Below, piece by piece: positions 1 to 7,880 of a DNA stretch of 64,000 nucleotides; the stretch's first letter is position 1, and each line of letters opens with the position of its first letter. The stretch comes from Amycolatopsis circi. Lineage in GTDB: Bacteria; Actinomycetota; Actinomycetes; Mycobacteriales; Pseudonocardiaceae. A program made the translations under genes and the position numbers. The notes below the pieces were generated by a model. The model was not told where the DNA came from, made no database searches, and worked only from the letters and a program-made list of their open reading frames with translations. Where the stretch lies: assembly GCF_003385235.1 (NCBI RefSeq), contig NZ_PQIA01000016.1:23629-87628 (forward strand), written 5' to 3'.

Positions 1-191
1 AGGGGAGGCTGATGAAGTTGTCGGTTGTTAATTGATGACCTCGATCGCCTTTCCTGGGAACCCAGACTAGGCAGTCTCGCCTGTGATCGCCAATACGAAA
101 GCGGGGAATGAAGTCGCAGGGTCGGTGATTGACCGCGGCTGAATATTTCAGGATGAGACCGGTGGAGGATGATGCGGCCTCCACGTGATTG
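1..191. other. No gene recognised
   Basis: I see no convincing reading frame, RNA gene or repeat in this left end. It is less GC-rich than the rest of the window, as is the stretch after it up to about 480. Confidence 0.4.
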
Positions 192-324
192 TTAATGAGC
201 GGCGGCGAGGTACTCGTCGGCTTCGGCCTTGCTAAGGCAGACGCGGCTGCGGTGGCGGTGCCAGATCTGCCGGGGGCTGGAGGTTTTCGATGCCCATCAG
301 TGTGGCGATGTCGACGACGGCCAT
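192..324 (-). pseudogene. Small broken ORF
   Basis: An ATG at 324 opens a plausible N-terminus (MAVVDIATLMGIENL). The plausible C-terminus (RQIWHRHRSR, then KAEADEYLAAAH, stop at 192-194) lies in another frame. Removing one C from the C5 run (G5 at 272-276 on the plus strand) joins them into one 43-residue product. The basic middle and Ala/Glu-rich end would suit a small DNA-binding protein, but I do not recognise a family. It may be a decayed gene, a sequencing frameshift or chance. Confidence 0.3.
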
Positions 325-452
325 GGAGGCGTAAGGCGGAACATGATCTCAAGGAGCGTTTCGCCATCGCTCTTCGCGGCTATCGCAACCGTCGGTGAAG
401 CCGCGGGAGATCGAGCTGCGCGCGGTGACTTGGCTCGCTTGTGTGTAGATGT

Positions 453-469
453 GTGTAAGCGTGTTACAC
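453..469. promoter_or_regulatory. Inverted repeat and -10 before the toxin/antitoxin pair
   Basis: GTGTAA and TTACAC form a perfect 6+6 inverted repeat with a 5-nt spacer. The right arm overlaps TACACT (465-470), a TANNNT-type -10 five bases before the ATG at 476. This fits autorepression by the ribbon-helix-helix protein encoded downstream, which is inference. Confidence 0.45.
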
Positions 470-475
470 TTGGCT

Positions 476-793
476 ATGGCGATCGGGCTATGGTGGGAGG
501 AGGCGTGCGGTGAGTACATCCGCACGCGATCGTCTCGATATCCCGGTGCCAGTGACATCGAACCGGCATGGACCTTGGAGGCGGCGGCCGATCCTCATCG
601 GATCACCCGTGATCCTGACCCGAAGAGCCATTGGGGAGACATCCGCGTCATCGGCTACTCGGCCACAGCGGGATTCGTGATCACGGTGATCGTCGATCAC
701 GTGGATCATTCGGGCATCAACGCTTGGAAGACCAGCGGTGCCGACCTTCGTGCGTACCGGGCAGCTCTTGGCGGAGAGGACGATGCATCATGA
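476..793 (+). CDS. Putative toxin of a type II pair (BrnT-like pattern)
   Basis: The C-terminal two thirds look like a real compact alpha/beta protein. An acidic DPDPKS segment precedes a strand-rich part (IRVIGYSATAGFVITVIVD) and a final GINAWKTSGADLRAYR helix. This resembles small RNase-type toxins whose last helix contacts the antitoxin. Its stop overlaps the next start (ATGA), and that gene encodes a ribbon-helix-helix protein, so function is inferred mainly from the pairing. The start is uncertain. ATG 476 has no Shine-Dalgarno but follows a -10-like TACACT. GTG 510 has an excellent one (GGGAGGAGG, 495-503) but lies in another frame and would need one extra base near 548 to join the conserved part. 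Confidence 0.45.
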   Translation: MAIGLWWEEACGEYIRTRSSRYPGASDIEPAWTLEAAADPHRITRDPDPKSHWGDIRVIGYSATAGFVITVIVDHVDHSGINAWKTSGADLRAYRAALGGEDDAS

Positions 794-1173
794 CTGAACC
801 CATGAGTTCCGAGCAGGTGCTGGACGGCATCCGGGAAGAGATCGCCCAGCAGGAAGCTGCCGCGCGGCGTGAGCCCGATCCGGCGAAGCGCGAGCGCATG
901 CTGCGGCACGCACGGTCTCGGCAGGACTACGCCGAGGAGGAAGCGGACGCGGTCGCTGCTGACATCGCCGAGAATGAGCAGTCCGCGCTGTCCTTGCGGG
1001 TACCCGCGTCGCTCGCGGCCGCGCTCAAGGCTCGCGCCGCGGCTGAGCAGATTCCCACCTCTGCCCTGGTACGGCGGATCCTCACCCAAGCGGTGCAGCG
1101 ATCGGACGCGCCGGTGCTGACGGTCGAACAGGTCGAGCAGATTGCCCGACGGGTCTATCGCGAATCCGTCTGA
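790..1173 (+). CDS. Ribbon-helix-helix protein, putative antitoxin
   Basis: A 127-residue protein. The N-terminal half is charged and helical (QQEAAARREPDPAKRERML), likely a coiled region. Residues ~70-105 carry a ribbon-helix-helix-like core (SALSLRVPASLAAALKARA followed by PTSALVRRILTQAV), in which a short strand followed by two helices would form a dimeric DNA-binding unit. It starts inside the stop of the upstream gene (4-nt overlap), so the two should be translationally coupled. The expected role is to neutralise the upstream product and repress the shared promoter. No chromosomal targets can be seen. The RHH reading is moderately sure, the antitoxin role is inference. Confidence 0.55.
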   Translation: MTEPMSSEQVLDGIREEIAQQEAAARREPDPAKRERMLRHARSRQDYAEEEADAVAADIAENEQSALSLRVPASLAAALKARAAAEQIPTSALVRRILTQAVQRSDAPVLTVEQVEQIARRVYRESV

Positions 1174-1289
1174 CTCCGGCGGCTGAGCGGGTTCGGAGTC
1201 GACTACCACGCGTCCCGGTGGCGCGAATTCCACGGCGGAGCCGCGGCGCTGTCCGACGACGCGATCGAGAAAGCTTCTCGCTCCCTGGC

Positions 1290-1901
1290 TCACCGCTCGC
1301 TGAATTGCCGCGGGTTTCGGCCCATCAGGTGCAGCAAGCGGTCCTGGCGGGACATTGAGTCGCTGATCGTCGTCCCCGGCGCGGCGAAGAACCGGTGCGT
1401 AGTGTCGGCAGCGACAGGGGATTCCGCCAGTCCGGCATAGATCGTTTCGAGGTCGTCGCTGATCCACGCGACCAGATCAGGGTCGAGGCGGTCGTCGACG
1501 CCAAGGGCACGGGCGAGATCCCAGGCGTGAATGGCGGAATCCGTAGCGCGCACGGCAAGCGCTTGATGTCCGGTTACCTGGCCCAACGGGTAGTCGAGCA
1601 CCTGGTCTAGCGCGCCGGGACGGCTGAAGGCATCTGCGACTAGCTGCACTGACGCGGTGTATGCGGCGAGTGGGTCGTTGCCCAGGGCGTCGGCGTCGCG
1701 CATGCGCAGGAAGTCCGCACGGGTGCTGCCAGCCAAGAGGTCGACGTAGTTGAGATTTCCCCGGACCATGTGGTTGACGAGCTGGCGCACGTTCCATTCC
1801 GCGCAGGGGGTCGCGGCCGTCCACTGGTCGGGGCGGACGGACGGCAGGCGCTGGTCGAATTCGGTGCTGGCGGCAAGGAATCGGCCGAGGGCATTGATCA
1901 T
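1290..1901 (-). CDS. TIGR03086-type mycothiol-dependent enzyme superfamily protein
   Basis: A 203-residue DinB-fold protein of the actinobacterial maleylpyruvate isomerase N-terminal family. Visible hallmarks are ATPCAEWNVRQLVNHMVRGN near residues 30-50, with the metal-type His in the LVNH segment, and a later TDSAIHAWDLARAL stretch holding another family His. These proteins use mycothiol or bind a metal; the substrate here is unknown. I chose ATG 1901 because the open frame further upstream (to 2072) has non-family sequence. The gene stands alone, followed by the RHH gene on the other strand. No regulatory site is evident. Confidence 0.8.
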   Translation of the reverse strand: MINALGRFLAASTEFDQRLPSVRPDQWTAATPCAEWNVRQLVNHMVRGNLNYVDLLAGSTRADFLRMRDADALGNDPLAAYTASVQLVADAFSRPGALDQVLDYPLGQVTGHQALAVRATDSAIHAWDLARALGVDDRLDPDLVAWISDDLETIYAGLAESPVAADTTHRFFAAPGTTISDSMSRQDRLLHLMGRNPRQFSER

Positions 1902-2202
1902 GTGCGCCAGTCTTTCGCGCCCGGGATGCCCTGCGCTGGCGCAAATCCGACATGGTGCTCGTCGAACGCTCGATAACCCGGAGGTCTCCAGGCCGGAGTC
2001 GGCGGCAAACTTGGCGTCGGGCTGGTCGCTCGAAGTCGACCTGTAAGACGCCGGTTTCGCCGGGCGTCTCATGGAGCGATACGTTTTCGAGGGGGGCGCA
2101 ATGCTGGTCGGACGGCGAAAAGTTCCACGGAGTCCGCGCCCCGGCGTTCGAACTAGTCCTCGTCCAGCTCAAGAACTTCGCCAGCCAGCGGGTTAGCGGG
2201 CC
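1902..2202. other. Intergenic, no gene seen
   Basis: About 300 bases between two minus-strand genes. The open frames here have no family-like sequence and do not continue a neighbour. The region should hold the promoter of the TIGR03086-type gene; I could not assign hexamers. Confidence 0.4.
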
Positions 2203-2231
2203 GGATCCGTCGAGCGGGTCTCGACGGATCC
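2203..2231 (-). terminator. Hairpin after the VOC gene
   Basis: GGATCCGTCGA and TCGACGGATCC form a perfect 11-bp stem with a 7-nt loop, ten bases beyond the stop of the minus-strand VOC gene. No U-tract is obvious, as is common in actinomycetes. Confidence 0.6.
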
Positions 2232-2241
2232 ACCCGGCCCG

Positions 2242-2856
2242 TCATCCGGCCAGAACCGAAGTCTCCCAAGCGAATCCGTCCGGGTCCGTGATCTTCCCGG
2301 CGTTCCCGCCGATGGTCAGCAGGTGCGAACCCGAACCCTCCTCCGGCACTCCGGCGTCTTTGGCCAAAGCCTTCCGGCCGTAAAGCGCCAGCTTGATCGG
2401 GCTCGTCTCGAATTCCACGTACTTGCGCCCGTAGCTCTTGCCCACCGCGAGCCCGTGCGAGACGTAGAACTGTTTGGTCGCCGCCACATCCGACGCGCCC
2501 AGCAGCAGCACCATCTGATCGTATTCCCGAACCCCGGTGCCGGAGTCCTTCTTCGTGGAGGTCGCGACCTTCCAGATCGCACCATCCGGTGCCTGCACCA
2601 CCCCGCCGAAACCCCACAGCGATTTGGCCGCCGGCTTCAGCGAAGTGGCACCCGCGGCGAGGGCGGCGTCCAGGTAAGCGACCGCGTTGGCGGGCTGGGA
2701 AACGGTGAGCGACAAGGTAAATCCGCGGAAACCGGTGCTCGGCGCGGCGGCCTGCCGGAAGCGGAGACGGTCGCCCAGATCGAACGCGGCGGTGTAGAAG
2801 CGCTCGGCGGCGGCGACATCGGGAACGTCCAGGGTGACAAAGTCGAAGGAGGTCAT
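2242..2856 (-). CDS. Two-domain VOC (glyoxalase/bleomycin-resistance fold) protein
   Basis: A 204-residue cytosolic protein made of two tandem VOC modules. The first begins TSFDFVTLDVPDVAAAERFY and ends GFGGVVQAPDGAIWKV. The second begins YDQMVLLLGASDVAATKQFY and ends ITDPDGFAWETSVLAG. This is the usual arrangement of standalone VOC proteins that bind small hydrophobic or metal-chelated ligands; the ligand cannot be told from sequence. The start at 2856 is preceded by unrelated sequence. Upstream lies the MmcQ-type gene in the same orientation, 53 nt away, so the two may be co-transcribed. A hairpin follows the stop. Confidence 0.8.
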   Translation of the reverse strand: MTSFDFVTLDVPDVAAAERFYTAAFDLGDRLRFRQAAAPSTGFRGFTLSLTVSQPANAVAYLDAALAAGATSLKPAAKSLWGFGGVVQAPDGAIWKVATSTKKDSGTGVREYDQMVLLLGASDVAATKQFYVSHGLAVGKSYGRKYVEFETSPIKLALYGRKALAKDAGVPEEGSGSHLLTIGGNAGKITDPDGFAWETSVLAG

Positions 2857-2909
2857 GCCGTAAACGCTAAGTCCGGCACCAGCCCCGACGCTTCTTGATT
2901 CCTGATCGC

Positions 2910-3317
2910 TTACCGGGCCCGCGCTCCGGCCAGCCACGCTTCGCGCCGGCGCGGTGAGGCTCGGGACAGCCAGGCGTCTTCGACGACCTCGGTCAGCTCC
3001 TGCCGCGTCAGCGAGCCGAGGTGGGCGGCGCGGATCAGCACCGACAGGTGGCCGTCGAAGTGCGGGGTGGTGAAGAACGGGCTGTCCGGGTCTTGGACCA
3101 GCGCCTGCTTGTCCGATTCGGACGGCACCCAGAACACGATCACGTCCGGATAGCGTTCGCCGGTCTCCGGGTCGAAGGCGTCCGGCCGCGGCGTCCGGAA
3201 GAACACGAACGATTTGCCGCCGACCTGGTAGACGGGGTTCTCCCGCGAGCCGCGCACCACCGTGACGTGGGGCATCCCCAGCGCCAGTTCGTGCACGTCC
3301 TCGACCCGCGCCCGCAT
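2910..3317 (-). CDS. MmcQ/YjbR family DNA-binding-like protein
   Basis: A 135-residue protein of the YjbR/MmcQ family (CyaY-like fold). Recognisable parts are the N-terminal helix RARVEDVHELALGMPHVT, the GGKSFVFFRTPRP strand pair, and the FFTTPHFDGHLSVLIR segment with a LTEVVEDAWLSRASP helix. The function of the family is not settled; proposals include DNA binding. I start at ATG 3317, where family similarity begins, although the frame is open to 3392. It is divergent from the PucR regulator with about 50 nt between the starts. Confidence 0.75.
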   Translation of the reverse strand: MRARVEDVHELALGMPHVTVVRGSRENPVYQVGGKSFVFFRTPRPDAFDPETGERYPDVIVFWVPSESDKQALVQDPDSPFFTTPHFDGHLSVLIRAAHLGSLTRQELTEVVEDAWLSRASPRRREAWLAGARAR

Positions 3318-3366
3318 GACCTGCAGGATACGACTCGAACCGCACGGCGTCAGGTATGAACAGGGC

Positions 3367-4893
3367 ATGGTCACGCTGGATCGGCTCGTCAACGTCCTCG
3401 GTGGGTACGGCGCGCGGTTGTGCTGCTGCCCCGTCGCGCGCGAGGTGGCGCTGCGGGACGTGGTGATGGACGACCCCGCCGACCCGCGCGGGTTGCGTGG
3501 CGACGTTTACCTCGCGGTGGGCGTCGAATCGGTGCGGGAAGCCGTCGAACGGGCGACCGCGGCGCGCGCGTCCGTCGTGCTGGTGCGCGGAGCTACACCG
3601 CCGGGGCCGGACGAGATCGCTGGCCGGGTCGCGGTGCTGCTCGTCGACCCGGAGGTGTCGTGGGGACAGCTCGCGGGCGTCGTCTACGGCCTGGTGCTCG
3701 AAGGCCGCGAGACGGAATCCGGCCGCGGCCCGACCGACTTGTTCGCGCTGGCCGACAGCCTCGCCGACGCGCTCGGCAGCGCGGTCACCATCGAGGACCA
3801 ACTGTCGCGTGTGCTCGCGTACTCCAGCCGCCAGCAGGGGGCGGACCGGGTGCGGCTGGAGACGATCCTCGGGCGGCGAGTGCCGGACCAGGTGCGCGAG
3901 TTGTTCGAGCGACGCGGCGTCTTCGCGCACCTCGCCCAGTCGGACGAGCCGTTGTTCGTCGAGGCCGATCCCGAGCACGGGCTGACCGGGCGCATGGTGG
4001 TCGCGGTCCGGGCCGGGCGCGAGTCGCTCGGGTCGATCTGGGTGGAGTGCGAGGAGCCGCTGTCGGACGTTCGGCGCACCGTCCTGCACGACAGTTCCCG
4101 CACAGTCGGGCTGCATTTGCTGCGGTCGCGAGCAAGCGCCGACCTCGAACGGCAAGTCGAATCGGACCTGGTGATCCGGCTGCTGGAAGGCACCCCGGAC
4201 GCGGCGGCCGTGCTGAGCCGGCTCGGGTTGCCGCCCGGCCGGTTCCGCGTGGTCGCGCTCCAGGCGCACATCGCCGACGAACGGCACGCCGCGCTGCTGC
4301 TCGCCTTCGAGCGCGCGACCACCGGCTTCGGCTGGTCGCGGCCGGGCCGGAGCACGCTGTTCAGCAACACCGTCTACACCGTTCTGCCCGGCGAAGACGT
4401 CGCGACCGCCCGCGCCTGGATCGACGGGATCCGCGACGCGTTGCCCGCGCAGGTCACGGTCGCTGCGGGGATCGGCGCGCCCGCGTCCACCGCGGAACTT
4501 CCAGCCAGCAGGCGGGAATCCGACGAATGCCTCGCCCTGCACGACGTCCGCCCGGACCCCGGCGCGACCGTCGCGTACGACGAGTCCTGGGACGACATCC
4601 TGATCCTCCGCCTGCGCGCCGCCGCGGCAGCGGGACGAGCCCCGGCGCGCGGTCCGATCGCGGATCTGGCCAGGCACGACGCGGCCAATTCGACCAGCTA
4701 CGTCGCGACCCTGCGCGCGTGGCTCGAAACCCAAGGCGACCTCACCGAAGCCGCCGAACGGCTCGGCGTGCACCCCAACACCATCCGCTACCGGCTGCGG
4801 AAGATGGCCGACGTGACGCCGCTGCGGCTCGACCTGCCCGCGAAACGGCTGGCGATGATCATCGAGCTGGCCGTGGCCGATCCGCAGGATTGA
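3367..4893 (+). CDS. PucR family transcriptional regulator
   Basis: A 508-residue regulator. The N-terminal ~120 residues form the PucR sensory domain (including GDVYLAVGVESVREAVERA). The middle (~250-400) is the CdaR/GGDEF-like region with no diguanylate-cyclase motif. The C-terminal winged HTH is clear: LTEAAERLGVHPNTIRYRLR, with HPNTIRYRL from residue 468. Family members control purine, amino-acid or sugar-acid catabolism. The following gene, on the same strand about 120 nt on, is a DadA-like amino-acid oxidase and is the natural target. ATG 3367 has no clear Shine-Dalgarno. The long open frame antisense to this gene is only a shadow. Confidence 0.85.
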   Translation: MVTLDRLVNVLGGYGARLCCCPVAREVALRDVVMDDPADPRGLRGDVYLAVGVESVREAVERATAARASVVLVRGATPPGPDEIAGRVAVLLVDPEVSWGQLAGVVYGLVLEGRETESGRGPTDLFALADSLADALGSAVTIEDQLSRVLAYSSRQQGADRVRLETILGRRVPDQVRELFERRGVFAHLAQSDEPLFVEADPEHGLTGRMVVAVRAGRESLGSIWVECEEPLSDVRRTVLHDSSRTVGLHLLRSRASADLERQVESDLVIRLLEGTPDAAAVLSRLGLPPGRFRVVALQAHIADERHAALLLAFERATTGFGWSRPGRSTLFSNTVYTVLPGEDVATARAWIDGIRDALPAQVTVAAGIGAPASTAELPASRRESDECLALHDVRPDPGATVAYDESWDDILILRLRAAAAAGRAPARGPIADLARHDAANSTSYVATLRAWLETQGDLTEAAERLGVHPNTIRYRLRKMADVTPLRLDLPAKRLAMIIELAVADPQD

Positions 4894-5011
4894 CCGTTCC
4901 GGACAAACCGCCTCGCCCCGTTTGGCCGAACTCGACAAAGACCGCCCGCCGAATCCGGGTCATCCTGGCCGCACCAGCACAAACAGCGGCACGGCTTTGG
5001 CGGAGGAACAC

Positions 5012-6274
5012 ATGGGCGATCTCGACCGGAGGGACGGCGGGCCGCGTTCGGCGATCGTGGTCGGCGCGGGCATCGTCGGACTGTCGACCGCCTGGTTCCT
5101 GCAGGAACGCGGCGTGCGGGTGACCGTCGTCGACCGCGAGGGCATCGCGGCGGGCTCGTCCTGGGGCAACGCCGGCTGGCTCTCGCCCGGGTTGTCGATC
5201 CCGCTCAACGAACCCGCCGTCCTCCGCTACGGCCTGCGCACCCTGCTTGACCGGCAGGCGCCGCTGCACGTCCCGGCCACCCCGGACCCGCGCCTGTGGC
5301 AGTTCCTCGCCCGCTTCGCAGCGAACTGCACCCACCGGTCCTGGAACCGGGCAGTCCGCGCGAACCTGCCGTTCAACGAGGAATGCCTTGAAGCCTTTGA
5401 CATCCTGACCGCGAGCGGTGTGGACGCGCCGACCATCGACGCGCCCATCACCGCCCTGTTCGAGACGTCCGCGAAGGCCCAAACGCTGGTCAAGGAACTG
5501 GACCGGCTCGGCGACGCCGGGCAGAAGGTGTCCTGGACCCAGCTCGCCGGACCGGAACTGCGCGAGCACTTCCCGCAGGTCACTGACCGGATCGGGGCCG
5601 GCATCCGGATCGACGGCCAGCGGTACGTCGACCCCGGCCGGTTCGTCGAATCGCTCGCCCGCGCGGTGGTCAGCCGCGGCGGCACGATCCGGCACCGGTT
5701 CGAGGTCGCCGCGATCCACCGGCACGACCACGCGTACACCGTGCGCTCGGCGAACGGGCGGACCGTCAACGCCAACGCGGTCGTGCTCGCCACCGGCGCG
5801 TGGCTGGGCGACCTGGCGCGCAAGTGGGGCGTGCGCGTCCCGGTGCGCGCCGGACGCGGGTATTCCTTCACCGTCCCGACCGACGTTCCGGTGCCGAGCC
5901 CGATGTACCTGCCGGACATCCGGGTCGCGTGCACGCCGTACCAGGGCGGGCTGCGAGTGGCCGGGACGATGGAGTTCCGCAAGCCGGACGACCCGCTGTA
6001 CCCGGCCCGCGTCGACGCGATCATCGCCTCGGCCCGGCCGCTGCTCCAGGGCCTGCGCTGGGACCAGCGCACCGACGTCTGGGTCGGCTCGCGCCCGGTC
6101 AGCGCCGACGGGCGGCCGGTGATCGGCCAGACCGGCGCCCCGGGGATGTACGTCGCGGGCGGGCACGGCATGTGGGGCCTGTCCCACGGCGCGATCACCG
6201 GAAAGCTGCTCGCCGAGCAGATCGCCACCGGCAGGCAACCGGAAGCGCTGCGCCCGTTCGACCCGCTGCGGTGA
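5012..6274 (+). CDS. FAD-dependent D-amino-acid dehydrogenase-like oxidoreductase (DadA family)
   Basis: A 420-residue DAO/DadA-type flavoenzyme. The Rossmann GAGIVG sits at residues 18-23, followed by WFLQERGVRVTVVDRE, the FAD-ribose segment. The DadA-like AAGSSWGNAGWLSPG segment comes next, and near the C-terminus GHGMWGLSHGAITGKLLAEQ closes the FAD site. It probably oxidises a D-amino acid or related amine at the membrane face, passing electrons to the respiratory chain; the substrate is not determined. ATG 5012 has a good Shine-Dalgarno (GGAGGA, 5002-5007). It lies just downstream of the PucR regulator and probably belongs to its regulon. A small gene follows after 7 nt. Confidence 0.85.
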   Translation: MGDLDRRDGGPRSAIVVGAGIVGLSTAWFLQERGVRVTVVDREGIAAGSSWGNAGWLSPGLSIPLNEPAVLRYGLRTLLDRQAPLHVPATPDPRLWQFLARFAANCTHRSWNRAVRANLPFNEECLEAFDILTASGVDAPTIDAPITALFETSAKAQTLVKELDRLGDAGQKVSWTQLAGPELREHFPQVTDRIGAGIRIDGQRYVDPGRFVESLARAVVSRGGTIRHRFEVAAIHRHDHAYTVRSANGRTVNANAVVLATGAWLGDLARKWGVRVPVRAGRGYSFTVPTDVPVPSPMYLPDIRVACTPYQGGLRVAGTMEFRKPDDPLYPARVDAIIASARPLLQGLRWDQRTDVWVGSRPVSADGRPVIGQTGAPGMYVAGGHGMWGLSHGAITGKLLAEQIATGRQPEALRPFDPLR

Positions 6275-6281
6275 CGCGGGA

Positions 6282-6461
6282 GTGTCCGCCGAACCCGCCG
6301 GTCCGCCGCCGCTGACCGGCGACGAGCACGCCGAGCTGATGTTCCTCCGCGCGGAGAATGCCTTGCTGCGCACCGAAAGAGACATCCTGGTGAAAGCCGC
6401 CGGCTGGTTCGCCGCCGACGCCGGCGTGCTCGACCGCCGCACCGGGCCCGAGTCCCGCTGA
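6282..6461 (+). CDS. 59-residue protein like the IS3 OrfA C-terminal zipper
   Basis: A GTG-started ORF 7 nt after the dadA-like stop, with GGGAG-type spacing before it. The middle of the product (ELMFLRAENALLRTERDILV, then KAAGWFAADAG) closely matches the leucine-zipper end of IS3-family OrfA proteins (ENAELRxERDILKxAAxFFA). The preceding HTH of OrfA is absent and there is no OrfB nearby. It could be a remnant, or a domesticated zipper acting as a dimerisation or inhibitor peptide. Translational coupling to the oxidase is likely. Confidence 0.5.
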   Translation: MSAEPAGPPPLTGDEHAELMFLRAENALLRTERDILVKAAGWFAADAGVLDRRTGPESR

Positions 6462-6549
6462 CCGCCGCGGGACTCCTCGAAAGTCCGTGGGGGCTGGACG
6501 CCTCCTGCTTGCCCGGCCCCCACGGACGACCTCCGAAAGGCACCTCCTC

Positions 6550-7008
6550 ATGTCGACTACTTCTTCGCGTCCCTGGCTGACCGCCGACGCACACGCCCGC
6601 CTTGCCGCGGAACTCGCCGACCTTCAGCGCGAACCCGAACTCGGCGAGGGCGCGGGCGAACACGACCGGCTCGACCGCAGGCAGCACCGGCAGGCGCGGA
6701 TCCGGCAGCTCCAGGACCTGCTGCAGAACGCCGTCGTCGGCGAGGACCCGCCCGACGACGGGATCGCCGAACCCGGCATGGTCCTGACCGTCCGCTACGA
6801 CGACGGCGGGGTCGAAACGTTCCTGCTCGCGGCTCGCGACGAGGTCGGCACCGACCTCGAGGTCTACTCGCCGGACTCGCCGCTCGGGCGTGCGCTGGAC
6901 GGCGCCAAGCCGGGGGAGCAGCGGGAGTACGAGGTGCCCAGCGGGGCGGTCGTGCGCGTCACGCTGGTCGAGGCCTATCCGTACGGGCGCTATCAGAACC
7001 ACGACTGA
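6550..7008 (+). CDS. GreA/GreB-family elongation-factor-like protein
   Basis: A 152-residue protein with the GreA layout: an N-terminal helical hairpin (DAHARLAAELADLQ ... RRQHRQARIRQLQDLL) and a C-terminal FKBP-like domain (DDGIAEPGMVLTVRYDDGG ... SPLGRALDGAKPGEQREYEVPSG). The SPLGxALxGxxxGD-type signature supports the Gre family. True GreA has two acidic residues at the hairpin tip; here the tip is short and acidic (ELGEGAGEHD), so transcript-cleavage activity is uncertain. Paralogues of this kind act in the RNA polymerase secondary channel in actinobacteria. ATG 6550 lies where family similarity begins. A small gene follows after 9 nt. Confidence 0.75.
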   Translation: MSTTSSRPWLTADAHARLAAELADLQREPELGEGAGEHDRLDRRQHRQARIRQLQDLLQNAVVGEDPPDDGIAEPGMVLTVRYDDGGVETFLLAARDEVGTDLEVYSPDSPLGRALDGAKPGEQREYEVPSGAVVRVTLVEAYPYGRYQNHD

Positions 7009-7017
7009 AGCCGTTTC

Positions 7018-7266
7018 GTGATTACCCTGGGAAGGGTGACCGACGAAGAGCTCATCATCGAGTTCGCCCTCGCCCGGCTCGACAACCCGAGCCTCGACCT
7101 CGAGGAGGTCGCGGCGCTCCTTGTCCGCCGCGTCGGACCGGACCGGATGCTCGACCTCGCCGCGCGCAACCTCGAGACGCGAGGCGAACTCCGCGGCGCG
7201 ATGTTCGAGTCGGCCGTCGAACACGTCTTACGCGTTGTCCTGACGCTGCGCGGCCCGGCTGACTGA
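7018..7266 (+). CDS. Small hypothetical helical protein
   Basis: An 82-residue, acidic, helix-rich protein (EELIIEFALARLDNPSLDLE ... LRGAMFESAVEHVLRVVLTL). It begins 9 nt after the GreA-like gene and probably shares its mRNA. The start may be GTG 7018 or GTG 7036. No membrane segment, cysteine or known motif is visible, so I do not assign a function. Confidence 0.5.
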   Translation: MITLGRVTDEELIIEFALARLDNPSLDLEEVAALLVRRVGPDRMLDLAARNLETRGELRGAMFESAVEHVLRVVLTLRGPAD

Positions 7267-7414
7267 GCCGTGGACAATTCGCTGACCTGCGTGGACAACA
7301 CCCCGCATTGACCGTGGACAGCCAGCGGTTGAGGACAAAACGGGCGGCGCGCTGGGATGAGTGCACCGGGATTTCCCGGCTGTACTCCATTCCATTTCGT
7401 CCGAGGGGACACCC

Positions 7415-7786
7415 ATGAAGATCGGCAAGACGCTGATGGCCGCCTCCGCGCTGGGGATCGCACTCGCCGGGATCGCCGCGCCCGCCGCGTCGGCGGACAC
7501 CGCGGCTCCGGCGAGCGCGCAGGGCAAGCACACCGCGAGCATCAAGTGCTCGAAGCCGTCCGGAGCGAAGTCCAACTACTCCTGGGGCGACGGCGTCACG
7601 AACGTCACCGTGTACTTCAACAACCACTGCTCGCACAAGGTGTCCGCGGGCATCGTGCTGAAGGACATGGACGGCGCGCTGAGCGTCCAGTGCATGACCA
7701 CCAACGGCGGCACCAGCGGCAAGAAGAAGTTCCACATCGGCGCAGACCACTCGGTCGCGCGGATTCAGAAGGGCTGCAAGCTCTGA
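7415..7786 (+). CDS. Small secreted protein with four cysteines
   Basis: A 123-residue precursor with a Sec signal peptide (MKIGKTL, then a hydrophobic core, then APAASA before ~residue 28). The mature part is small, basic and strand-rich, with four Cys (in SIKCSK, NNHCSH, VQCMTT and KGCKL) that can form two disulfides. It resembles actinomycete secreted beta-barrel or inhibitor-like proteins of unknown role. ATG 7415 was chosen because the signal peptide begins there, with a GAGGGGAC ribosome-binding stretch upstream. No operon partner is apparent. Confidence 0.7.
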   Translation: MKIGKTLMAASALGIALAGIAAPAASADTAAPASAQGKHTASIKCSKPSGAKSNYSWGDGVTNVTVYFNNHCSHKVSAGIVLKDMDGALSVQCMTTNGGTSGKKKFHIGADHSVARIQKGCKL

Positions 7787-7880
7787 GCCCAGGTCGCTGA
7801 CCAGCCGGGCGGGCCCGGGGCTGCGCCGCCCCGGGCCGCCTGGCAACCTCCAAGGGTCGATGTCGATCATTGGAGGTGTC

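Noticed and set aside
1173..1205. GACTCCG/CGGAGTC inverted repeat after the RHH gene
   Set aside because: A 7-bp stem with a 15-nt loop is too weak to call a terminator.
2242..4938. An 898-codon open frame on the minus strand
   Set aside because: Only its last part (VOC protein) is real; the remainder lies antisense to the PucR gene and is the usual GC-bias shadow.
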